The position numbers and the translations under genes are program-made. A DNA stretch of 22,803 nt from JAFLCA01 sp041907145 (lineage in GTDB: Bacteria; Bdellovibrionota_C; UBA2361; JAFLCA01), in assembly GCA_041907145.1 (NCBI GenBank), contig JAYRHW010000255.1, forward strand, positions 1 through 22,803, read 5' to 3'. This document shows positions 15,148 through 22,615 of the stretch, one piece after another. Position 1 is the stretch's first letter; every line of letters begins with the position of its first letter. Below the pieces are notes generated by a model. That model did not search any database, was not told the origin of the DNA, and saw only the letters and a list, made by a program, of their open reading frames with translations.

Positions 15148-15648
15148 GTGCCGGATCCTATTCCTAGTCCGTATGATATTACGCCAATCGCGCGCTTCCC
15201 CTATGAGCCGGGACTGAGCGCCTGGCTTGCTTTTCTCCTCTGCGCTGCTATCGGTGCTCTCTGCCTCGCGGCATGGAGAAAGTCGCTTTCATATTGGCGA
15301 GCCCTCGATCCAATAGAAGCGACACTGTCTGAAATTTGGAAACTACGCAACCTTCACACCGAGCTTCTCTCTCCTTCCGAGATATCACGTCTCAGCTTTC
15401 TTTTGCGTCGGCTGTGCGGCTGGGAGCTTCATTTGGACTTAGCTTCCGCATCACAGAGAGATCTGCGCTCAGCCCGCAGCTCAGTCGAACGACCAGCAAT
15501 CTCCAAGCTTCTCGATTGGTGCATGCTCTTTGACACATACAAGTACCAGCCCCCGACAAGCTCATCTATAGCCCGCAGCTCACTGGCTTCCATCGCCGCT
15601 GACATCGAGTCTCTGCAGAAGGAGAGGAGCGGTCCGCAATCGTCATGA
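15148..15648 (+). CDS. DUF4381-like small membrane protein
   Basis: This 166-residue protein starts at GTG 15148, chosen because GAGGAG lies eight bases upstream. It has a short Pro-rich N-terminus, one hydrophobic segment at about 24-42 (LSAWLAFLLCAAIGALCLAAW), and then a charged, helical C-terminal domain (LSRLSFLLRRLCGWELHL and following). Position between DUF58 and batA, the single transmembrane helix and the helical cytoplasmic tail match the DUF4381 proteins of Bat clusters, although sequence similarity is weak by eye. Its stop TGA overlaps the batA ATG (ATGA). It is probably a membrane accessory of the Bat complex. Confidence 0.72.
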   Translation: MPDPIPSPYDITPIARFPYEPGLSAWLAFLLCAAIGALCLAAWRKSLSYWRALDPIEATLSEIWKLRNLHTELLSPSEISRLSFLLRRLCGWELHLDLASASQRDLRSARSSVERPAISKLLDWCMLFDTYKYQPPTSSSIARSSLASIAADIESLQKERSGPQSS

Positions 15649-16658
15649 TGCACCTCATTTATCCGCTAACTACCCTGAGCTTCGCTTACCCGCAGGCCTT
15701 TGCCTTTCCCCTCGTGCTTGCCTTTCTCTATTTAACGAGCAAGAACCCCGCGGAGGCCGTGCTGACACCCTCGATATCGGACTTAGCAAAATTGAGTCCC
15801 TCCGTTCGTATGCGGCTTCGCACGCCTATACTCGGATGCCTCCTATCGGTATTCGTCGTGCTGCTGACTATCGCGGCTGCCCGACCCCAAAAACCCAGCG
15901 TGCTCGCCTCCCCCTATGAGGCACGCAATATATTCCTAGTTCTCGACCTTTCCCGCAGTATGAGTACCGTAGACTTCGGGTCGCGCAGTTTGACGGTATC
16001 GCGCCTGAGTGGAGTGAAGACCGTTGTTGAGAAATTTATCGAAAATCGTCCTCATGATCGTATTGGACTGGTAGTCTTTGGCGGCCACGCCTTCCTGCAG
16101 TCGCCGCTCACACTCGATCACGGGTTGGTGCAGGAACTCGTCCGCCGGCTCGAGGTCGGAATAGCGGGAGATGCGACGGCCATCGGGGATGGATTGGGTC
16201 TCGCGCTCAAGCGCATACAGGATATCGAAGGAAAAAGTAAGGCCGTTATTCTCCTTACCGATGGAGTGAGCAATGCAGGCCAGGTCAATCCGCTCAAGGC
16301 AGCCAAGGTGGCCAAGACTCTCGGTGTCAAGGTGCATACCATCGGGATCGGATCTGCGGGCACCATATTAAACATTCAACCGGGACTATTCGCGCATGGG
16401 GCTACCCAGGCCGCAGAGTTCGACGAAAAGACATTGACGGAAGTAGCTCAAATTACCGGGGGGGTCTATTTCAACGCCGATAGCACCGAGGGCCTAGAAA
16501 AGGTCTATAGCGAAATCGATCACCTCGAGACGAGCGTAAGCGAAGAGTCCGAGCAGCGAATCACGGAAGAGTTCTTCCCTCAGTATGCGGCCGCGGCCGC
16601 CCTGGTATATCTGGCTTACCTGCTGTTAGCGCGCAGCATCTTTTTGAAGGTTCCGTGA
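15645..16658 (+). CDS. batA: BatA, membrane-anchored vWA protein
   Basis: This 337-residue protein has hydrophobic segments near residues 14-30 and 60-78, a vWA domain, and a C-terminal membrane helix at about 314-334. The MIDAS motif is complete: DLSRSMS (D101, S103, S105) near the start of the domain, GDATAIGDGL with the conserved Thr, and LLTDGVSNAG. Known: BatA belongs to the Bacteroides aerotolerance group, inner-membrane vWA proteins linked to stress resistance and envelope integrity. ATG 15645 overlaps the previous stop; a second ATG at 15648 is an alternative start. The end overlaps the next gene as TGATG. Confidence 0.93.
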   Translation: MMHLIYPLTTLSFAYPQAFAFPLVLAFLYLTSKNPAEAVLTPSISDLAKLSPSVRMRLRTPILGCLLSVFVVLLTIAAARPQKPSVLASPYEARNIFLVLDLSRSMSTVDFGSRSLTVSRLSGVKTVVEKFIENRPHDRIGLVVFGGHAFLQSPLTLDHGLVQELVRRLEVGIAGDATAIGDGLGLALKRIQDIEGKSKAVILLTDGVSNAGQVNPLKAAKVAKTLGVKVHTIGIGSAGTILNIQPGLFAHGATQAAEFDEKTLTEVAQITGGVYFNADSTEGLEKVYSEIDHLETSVSEESEQRITEEFFPQYAAAAALVYLAYLLLARSIFLKVP

Positions 16659-18544
16659 TGGAGCTGCCATTCCTTTCACCAGTTTTCCTTCTTGCGCTGT
16701 TGGCTGCGCCTTTTGTTGCCGTTGGATTGCACTTGGCGCTGCGCGCCCGATCGAACAGGCTTCAATTACTTGGCGCGAGACTCGATAGCTCGCGCCTCCC
16801 TATCTACGCGCCAATGGTTGTTCTGTTTTGCCTGGTCATAGCTTGCGCACGTCCCTATTGGGGCTACCAGGAGATAAAGCTTCCAAAGTTGGGAAAGGAC
16901 ATAATCGCGGTTGTGGATGTTAGCTACAGCATGCTCGCTAGTGATGTTAGCCCTAGTAGAATCGAATTTGCCAAGCGGAAACTCCATGATCTCATAGACC
17001 TGCTTCAACGCCATGCTGATGGCGATCGCCTCGGTATCGTATTGTTTGCCGGCGAAAGTTATCTCTTTTGCCCTCTCACCGAGGATTACGCCGTACTCCG
17101 CACCTTCGCGAACTCGATACAAGTCGGCCTGATTGCTAGTGGTGGATCGGCTATCACCCAAGCTCTGGTGACTGCCGCAAAGAGTTTTCAGGCGACAGAT
17201 GCACAACTGCCTGCCGTGCTTCTCCTCTCCGATGGAGAGGACAACGATCTCGTGATCGCCCGTAGTCTCGATATTCTTCGAGGTTTTAAGCTCTCCCTTT
17301 GGGCGCTTGGTATCGGTACCCGCGAAGGAAAGCCTCTTACCTTGCCCGGAGGTCGCCTGCTGCGCGACGCCAAGGGCTCTATCGTTGTCTCGAAGCTCGA
17401 TGAATCTCTCTTGCAGAAGCTCGCCGAGCAGAGTGGTGGCTCATATTCTCGCGCTACGCTGGATGAGCGAGACTTGGAGTTGGTGCTCGCGCAATTTCAT
17501 TCCACTATCAAGACTGCGGGGCCTCCCACTGCTTCCGGCACCTTGAGGGTTTTCAATGAATTCGGCTCGTGCCTGCTTTGGATTCCACTGGCCATGCTGA
17601 CGCTCCTGCTCTACCAGGGACGATCCAGAGTAATGCTGTCCCTGTCCCTTGCGCTACCTTTCGCGGCTTCGGCAGCTCACGCGCAGACCGATGCTAGTCG
17701 ATCCTCATCCCAACCGATGGGAGCCTACGATGCTCAACAGGCTTACGAGGACGGTCGCTATGACGAGGCAGCCAGTGCGTTTGCCGAAATTCTCAAGACC
17801 GATCCTTCAAACACCAAGGCCTTGCAGGCCTTAGCGCACGCCGAATTTCGGCAAGGTCGAATCGACTCGGCAATTAAGCACTTCTCCGAGCTCGTAGAGC
17901 AATCTCAGTCGGGCCGGGATAAGTTCTATAACCTTTACGATCTTGGCACAGCGGAGATTGCGGCCAAGCGTTACAAGGATGCCGTATCCCATCTTGAGCA
18001 GGCACTACAAATAAAGCCCGGCGATGAAGCAGCTACGCATAATCGAGATGTCGCCAAGCAGCTGCTTGAGCACTTACCCCCACCTTCGCCCAGTCCGAAT
18101 GGGAGCCCCAAACCGGAGGAAGAGCATAACGAGAAGAAAGAGCCCCAGAATACTCCAGAAGCCTCACCGTCAGCCGGACCTTCGCCGACCGGCCAGCCCA
18201 ATGAGTCTCACGGCCAGGATCCGACTCCTCAGCCGGAGAACACAGCGCAGTCAAGTACTCCTTCAACAACGCCCTCCCAGGGAGAACAGCGTGAGGGTGA
18301 GGCTACTGACAGCGGCGATGAATCGACTCCAACTCCAAGGCAGGATCCAAGCGAGACGGGTAATGTGACTACTCCCTCAGCGCAGTCAACGCCATCTAGA
18401 GGCGCGGCCGCCGGGGAGAAACACGACAGCCGCTCCATGGAGCAGCGAGAGGCCCAGGCCTGGCTTGAATCGCTCGATGACTCCCCGGTACTATTAAGAA
18501 GACAGGTGGGAAACAAGAGGTCGCCGCAACAGCAATCATGGTGA
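16658..18544 (+). CDS. batB: BatB-BatC fusion: vWA domain plus TPR domain
   Basis: This protein is 628 residues from ATG 16658 (AAGG seven bases upstream; GTG 16655 is the alternative). The N-terminal half is BatB: membrane helices at about 8-28 and 50-65, then vWA with an intact MIDAS (DVSYSM at about 87-92; LLSDGEDND). A third hydrophobic stretch (about 308-345) includes LSLALPFAASAAHAQ, which looks like the relic of a BatC signal peptide. Then come TPR repeats at about 354-470 (YEDGRYDEAASAFAEIL and following), a Pro/Ser/Thr/Glu-rich linker (470-595), and a terminal WLESLDDSPVLLRRQ motif typical of BatB/TPR proteins. Single-gene vWA-TPR fusions are known in other Bat operons. The end overlaps batD by 7 bp. 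Confidence 0.92.
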   Translation: MELPFLSPVFLLALLAAPFVAVGLHLALRARSNRLQLLGARLDSSRLPIYAPMVVLFCLVIACARPYWGYQEIKLPKLGKDIIAVVDVSYSMLASDVSPSRIEFAKRKLHDLIDLLQRHADGDRLGIVLFAGESYLFCPLTEDYAVLRTFANSIQVGLIASGGSAITQALVTAAKSFQATDAQLPAVLLLSDGEDNDLVIARSLDILRGFKLSLWALGIGTREGKPLTLPGGRLLRDAKGSIVVSKLDESLLQKLAEQSGGSYSRATLDERDLELVLAQFHSTIKTAGPPTASGTLRVFNEFGSCLLWIPLAMLTLLLYQGRSRVMLSLSLALPFAASAAHAQTDASRSSSQPMGAYDAQQAYEDGRYDEAASAFAEILKTDPSNTKALQALAHAEFRQGRIDSAIKHFSELVEQSQSGRDKFYNLYDLGTAEIAAKRYKDAVSHLEQALQIKPGDEAATHNRDVAKQLLEHLPPPSPSPNGSPKPEEEHNEKKEPQNTPEASPSAGPSPTGQPNESHGQDPTPQPENTAQSSTPSTTPSQGEQREGEATDSGDESTPTPRQDPSETGNVTTPSAQSTPSRGAAAGEKHDSRSMEQREAQAWLESLDDSPVLLRRQVGNKRSPQQQSW

Positions 18545-20271
18545 ATTTACGACAGCTCTCCTCCGCGATTTTGTGTCTAGCGTTCTTTGCCTGCCAGGCT
18601 TGGGCCGAAGCGCGCTTGGAGGTTACTCCTCATTCCGGTGAGCTCGACGAACAGTTCCTTCTTTCGGTCATCGTCGACTCCGGCAACTCGATTGGTACTC
18701 CGGAACTCGGACCAACCCAAGACTTCGGTGTGTCCTATATCGGTCCGCAGACAAGCGTCTCTATTATAAACGGGAAGGTCAGCAAGCAGGCATCCTATAC
18801 CTTTAGACTCATTCCTCGCCGTGTTGGAACACTAAAGACACCGAGCGCTACCATCGAGGTCGATGGGAAGCTCATCACCCTAGATGGACGTGATGTGGCG
18901 GTGAGCGAAGCCAGCACGCCTGCTCCTACTCGCATTTCAGGTGTCACGCTCCGTCAGAGTGTATCTCCCAAGGAACTCTTTGTCGGGCAGCAAGCCGATA
19001 CGACCCTTGAGCTTCGCACGGCGATCAATTTGATAGACCCTCAATTCCTTGATATGGCTTTTGACGGATTCTGGACGGAGACCATCGCGGAGAACGAGCG
19101 CAACTCGCAGGTCATCGGCGGCGATCAATGGGATATTTTGCGCTTTCGCAAAGCGCTCTATCCCCTTATCAGTGGCGAATTAAAAATCCCTGCGCGCACC
19201 CTCAAGGCGCGTATTCGCGACAACCGTCGTAACCGCAGTCTCCCTTTCGATAATTTCGATCCATTTGACTTCAATATTCTTGACAATTTCTTCGGCGGAG
19301 GTTCGCTCAAGGATGTAAGCATTAGTTCGAATGAGTTGAAGGTAACCGTGAAGGAACTGCCTCCGCCGCCAGAGAACCTCCCCCGCTGGGGAATGCAGAA
19401 CATAATAGTCGGTGAGACCACGCTTGAGCTCAACGTCCCCCCAGGAGATCTCTCCGTAGGAGATTCGAAGTCGGTAGAATTAGCGGTGGTGAGTACTGGG
19501 AACCTAAACCCTCTCAAGGGCGCCGAGATAAAGGTCCCCGATTCGGTGAAGCTGTACGAGGAGGCGCCGGAGAGTAAGTCCTTCGAGAGTGGCGGGAACT
19601 TGATGCAAAAGAAGACCTTTCGACTCTCGTTGGTGGCGCTCCAACCGGGAGAGGTCGTTATACCTGCGATCGAACTCGGATATTTTGATACGAGCGAGGA
19701 AGCCTACCGTGCGGCTCGAACCCAGCCTATTCGCTTCCGAGTCTCGGGCGAGCCCACGCAATCGACGATAGAATCTCAGCATGCCGTTCCGCGAGTTACC
19801 GACCCATCTCCCCCACCACCTCCTTCGACTTTTGAGGCCCGAGGATGGGGAGAGACGCTTGCTGATTACATAAGCCTCACCGGACTACTGTTCTATACTC
19901 TTAGTTTGGCTGTCATTCTTGCGCTCGCGCGAACGGTTGTGGTCATACGCCGCAATCAGCAACCGGGGCGGGAACTATTAGCCGAGATCGATCAGGCAAA
20001 GGAAGTCTCCGCCATCGGCACTACCTTTCGCGCGTACTGCACGCTAGTGCTCAGCTCCCGTTCGCCAATTGTAGGCACCGAATCCCTGCGCGCGCTGGCA
20101 GCAAATCGGATCGAGGATAGGGCTTTAAGTTTCGAGGTCCAAAGCGTCTTGGACGAGCTTGACGCAGCCAGCTATGACCGGACCGCTATCTGCGATAGCA
20201 AAACTCTAAGAGAGCGCTGCAGCGCCGCGGCGCGTAAGCTTAGCAAGGCTAAATTACGCGGCCTGCGTTAG
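18538..20271 (+). CDS. batD: BatD, exported oxygen-tolerance protein
   Basis: This 577-residue protein begins with a signal peptide (hydrophobic run ending AWA, cleavage near 22-24). A long beta-rich extracytoplasmic part follows, with the BatD features VTPHSGELDEQFLLSV, YIGPQTSVSIINGK, YTFRLIPRRVGTLKTPSATI and SFESGGNLMQKKTFRLSLV. One membrane helix lies at about 445-470 (LLFYTLSLAVILALARTVVVI), followed by a cytoplasmic helical tail of about 105 residues. Known: BatD is the periplasmic partner of BatA/BatB. ATG 18538 lies inside the end of batB-batC. The TAG overlaps the convergent hypothetical gene by 4 bp, so the operon ends without room for a private terminator. Confidence 0.93.
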   Translation: MVNLRQLSSAILCLAFFACQAWAEARLEVTPHSGELDEQFLLSVIVDSGNSIGTPELGPTQDFGVSYIGPQTSVSIINGKVSKQASYTFRLIPRRVGTLKTPSATIEVDGKLITLDGRDVAVSEASTPAPTRISGVTLRQSVSPKELFVGQQADTTLELRTAINLIDPQFLDMAFDGFWTETIAENERNSQVIGGDQWDILRFRKALYPLISGELKIPARTLKARIRDNRRNRSLPFDNFDPFDFNILDNFFGGGSLKDVSISSNELKVTVKELPPPPENLPRWGMQNIIVGETTLELNVPPGDLSVGDSKSVELAVVSTGNLNPLKGAEIKVPDSVKLYEEAPESKSFESGGNLMQKKTFRLSLVALQPGEVVIPAIELGYFDTSEEAYRAARTQPIRFRVSGEPTQSTIESQHAVPRVTDPSPPPPPSTFEARGWGETLADYISLTGLLFYTLSLAVILALARTVVVIRRNQQPGRELLAEIDQAKEVSAIGTTFRAYCTLVLSSRSPIVGTESLRALAANRIEDRALSFEVQSVLDELDAASYDRTAICDSKTLRERCSAAARKLSKAKLRGLR

Positions 20272-20591
20272 TGCGAGTCGCCCGTTGAGTCGGAACGACT
20301 GTTTAATAGATGCTTTAGGGCCTTCGCCGTTTTCAGATGCGACTGCACCATTCGCTGGGCCTTTTCAAGAACTGAGATTGCCCGAAGCGCCTCCTCCTTG
20401 CTCAGAAGTGAGGTCTTCTCCAAAGGCGGCATGTTGGAATAGGCACGGAGAAATTGGTCCACGTAGCCAAGCACATCTTCGTCTTCAACATCGAAGAGTG
20501 GCGAATCTGGGTTCGAGTAAGGGATGGTCTCAATTCGCTCGGACAAGGGCTTCGTATGCGGCCGTCCCCGCTTGATTTTTTTCATGCTCAT
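20268..20591 (-). CDS. small hypothetical protein, basic N-terminus, helical C-terminus
   Basis: I do not recognise this family. ATG 20591 (MSMKKIKRGRPH) is chosen because GGAGG lies four bases upstream; the frame stays open to 20636. This gives 107 residues. The first 14 are very basic and contain KRGRPH, an AT-hook-like GRP core. The middle is acidic (DVEDEDVLGYVDQFL). Residues from about 60 to the end form amphipathic helix with Lys/Leu heptads (KEEALRAISVLEKAQRMVQSHLKTAKALKHLL). There is no signal peptide or membrane segment. It converges on batD with a 4-bp overlap of stop codons and diverges from nadA. It could be a small DNA-associated or regulatory protein; that is a guess from composition. 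Confidence 0.7.
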   Translation of the reverse strand: MSMKKIKRGRPHTKPLSERIETIPYSNPDSPLFDVEDEDVLGYVDQFLRAYSNMPPLEKTSLLSKEEALRAISVLEKAQRMVQSHLKTAKALKHLLNSRSDSTGDSH

Positions 20592-20740
20592 TAAGCCTCC
20601 AACCTTTCCAAGCCAGTCAAACCGCACGGCAACCACTCCTAACGATTAAGATGCAACGTGTTTGGCCAGTGACTCGAATTCTTCGGAAATTCAAGCTAGA
20701 CTCGCATAAAGCTCGGGATAATCGTTCCCCGTTGTGCAGT

Positions 20741-20769
20741 TTGAGACTGCCTTAGAAGGAAAGCATACT
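20741..20769 (+). promoter_or_regulatory. candidate sigma-70-type promoter for nadA
   Basis: TTGAGA (5/6) and CATACT (4/6) are spaced by 17 bases, placing transcription start near 20776. This is 27 bases before GTG 20803 and downstream of the longer possible GTG 20734, so it supports the shorter start. Confidence 0.45.
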
Positions 20770-20802
20770 CCCGGTATTATTGCATTTTTGAGGATCGACA
20801 CT

Positions 20803-21855
20803 GTGGGCATCCAGGCTAGAACCGTTGAGGAGATGTATTCCGCCATGAAGGCGAAGCTATTCCGCCTGATGCCTGATTTTGAAATCAGGGCCAAGGCGGA
20901 GCTCGCTTATGAAATCAATCTGCTCAAGGTCCAGCGTAACGCCATCATTCTTGGCCACAATTATATGGAGGCGGCGCTCTACAACTCCGTTCCTGACGTC
21001 GTGGGAGACTCTCTGGAGCTCTCTCGAAAGGCAGCTCAAGCGGAGCAGCAGGTCATTCTTTTCTGTGGTGTGCGGTTCATGGCCGAAACGGCGAAAATCC
21101 TTAATCCCGAAAAGACCGTCCTCCTACCAGCCAAGGTAGCCGGATGCTCCCTGGCTGCAAGCATCACCGCTCAGGACGTTCGCGACCTGCGGAAACGATA
21201 TCCTGGAGTCCCCATCGTTACCTACATCAACACCTATGCGGACGTGAAGGCCGAGGTCGACATTTGCTGCACCTCTGCCAATGCCGCTAGAGTCGTCGAA
21301 TCACTCAAGTCGGATACGGTCATATTTTTGCCGGACGAATATCTAGCGAAGAACGTGGCCAAGGAAACAGGCAAAAATGTTTTCTTCCCCGAGGAACTGG
21401 GCCAACAGCAACTTGCCACTATCGGAGGCCAGAAGTCCTTAGTGGCTTGGCATGGAAGGTGTGAAGTTCACGAGCGTTTTAGCGTGGAAGACATCAAGGA
21501 CGTTCGCAGTCAATTTCCCGATGTCTGCGTACTTGCTCACCCGGAATGCAGCCCCGAGGTGGTCGCCGCTGCCGACTACTCAGCTAGCACCTCGCGGATG
21601 GTGGAGTTCGTGCGAAAATCAACGGCGCCGCACTTCCTTATCCTTACTGAATGCAGCATGGCGGATAATATTATCGCCGAGAACCCCACGAAGGATATTT
21701 TACGGCTCTGCAGCATTCGCTGTCCGCATATGAACGAGATTACGCTTGAGGATACCCTCGCTTCATTGCAAAACAACCAATATCAAATCGAAGTGCCGAA
21801 GGTGATTCGGGAACGGGCTCGTCGCTCACTCGAGCGAATGCTGGAAATCAAGTAG
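20803..21855 (+). CDS. nadA: quinolinate synthase NadA
   Basis: It condenses iminoaspartate with dihydroxyacetone phosphate to quinolinate using a [4Fe-4S] cluster, in de novo NAD synthesis. The start is taken as GTG 20803, with GAGGA eight bases upstream, giving 350 residues (E. coli 347). The frame extends to GTG 20734, but that region contains the likely promoter. The cluster cysteines are all present: FCGVRFMAETA (Cys88), DICCTSANA (Cys156) and CPHM (Cys307); HPEC is also conserved. AIILGHNYMEAALYNSVPDVVGDSLELSR is the N-terminal substrate region. The N-terminus (MYSAMKAKLFRLMP) resembles the longer Rhizobium-type NadA. No nadB or nadC is adjacent, so it appears to be monocistronic. Confidence 0.96.
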   Translation: MGIQARTVEEMYSAMKAKLFRLMPDFEIRAKAELAYEINLLKVQRNAIILGHNYMEAALYNSVPDVVGDSLELSRKAAQAEQQVILFCGVRFMAETAKILNPEKTVLLPAKVAGCSLAASITAQDVRDLRKRYPGVPIVTYINTYADVKAEVDICCTSANAARVVESLKSDTVIFLPDEYLAKNVAKETGKNVFFPEELGQQQLATIGGQKSLVAWHGRCEVHERFSVEDIKDVRSQFPDVCVLAHPECSPEVVAAADYSASTSRMVEFVRKSTAPHFLILTECSMADNIIAENPTKDILRLCSIRCPHMNEITLEDTLASLQNNQYQIEVPKVIRERARRSLERMLEIK

Positions 21856-21858
21856 GAC

Positions 21859-21906
21859 TCGTCTTCAATCCAGTTGAGACGAATTCTAGGGCCGCGGGAC
21901 CCTATT
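21859..21906. terminator. hairpins between convergent nadA and efp
   Basis: Two inverted repeats fill the 56-bp gap. The first spans 21859-21882: TCGTCT-CAA pairs with TTG-AGACGA with one bulged T and a 5-nt loop. The second spans 21887-21904: TAGGG pairs with CCCTA and is followed by TTATTA. Neither has a strong T-tract, so termination is probable but weakly supported. Confidence 0.4.
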
Positions 21907-21911
21907 ATTAG

Positions 21912-22469
21912 TTAGTCAGCGCGGCTGAGGTACTTACCCTCAACCGTGTTCACGACGACGCGGTCCCCTACTTTCACAAAGGGAGGCACCGTAATGGCCA
22001 AACCGGTATTCGTCTTGGCCGGCTTTGGCGAATTACTAGCGGTGGCTCCCTTAACTTCAGGCTCCGTCTCCGCAATAGTTAGAGTTACAGTCGAGGGAAG
22101 ATTGACACCAATAGGACTCCCCTCATAGGTAGTAATGTCGACCTTCATTTCATCTTGAAGATAGTAAATGGCGTCTCCAAGAGCCTCAGTTGTGACCGCA
22201 ATCTCCTCGTAGCTATCCGTATTCATAAAGTGATACCCGGTCGCATCGGCGTACAGATAGGTCGCGGGAAAGACATGCACATCCGCCTCTTCCAGATTTT
22301 CCGTCGAGCTATAGCGAACCTCGGTCTGATTACCTGACAGCAGATTCCTGAGCTTGGTCTGCACCATGGCGCGCAGGTTTCCGGGCGTGTGGTGTCGAAA
22401 TTCCATCACGCGGTGCGGCTGGCCGTTATGCATAATTACTAGACCTTTGCGGATATCGTTCGCTTTCAT
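21912..22469 (-). CDS. efp: translation elongation factor P, Asn at the loop tip
   Basis: EF-P binds ribosomes stalled at proline runs and stimulates peptide bond formation. It is 185 residues, normal length, with all three beta-barrel domains: the KOW-like N-terminus (KGLVIMHNGQPHRVMEFRHH), the central domain, and the C-terminal signature VKGATASNSPKPA followed by TGLAITVPPFVKVGD and the ending GKYLSRAD. The loop reads TPGNLRAMVQ, with Asn31 where E. coli has modified Lys34 and the rhamnosylated class has Arg. Neither beta-lysylation nor rhamnosylation should be possible there. PGNLR-type loops occur in other phyla, so this is a variant subtype rather than a defect. No modification genes are nearby. 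It has its own promoter, has no visible SD, and converges on nadA. Confidence 0.96.
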   Translation of the reverse strand: MKANDIRKGLVIMHNGQPHRVMEFRHHTPGNLRAMVQTKLRNLLSGNQTEVRYSSTENLEEADVHVFPATYLYADATGYHFMNTDSYEEIAVTTEALGDAIYYLQDEMKVDITTYEGSPIGVNLPSTVTLTIAETEPEVKGATASNSPKPAKTNTGLAITVPPFVKVGDRVVVNTVEGKYLSRAD

Positions 22470-22509
22470 ACTGTTACGTCTGGTTTAGGGTGAGCTTTAA
22501 AGCGCCGGT

Positions 22510-22538
22510 ACTATACATGGGTTCGGTGCTTTAGGCAA
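22510..22538 (-). promoter_or_regulatory. promoter of efp
   Basis: On the minus strand TTGCCT (4/6) and TATAGT (5/6) are separated by exactly 17 bases, placing transcription start near 22503, about 34 bases before the efp ATG. Apart from this and the repeat at 22616-22803, nothing is recognised in 22470-22803. Confidence 0.65.
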
Positions 22539-22615
22539 AATGCAGGCCTGCGAGGATATTGTAATCAAGTTTGTGATTCGATAACCTTTTTGCTGGATGA
22601 TTAGTTGATCAGCAG

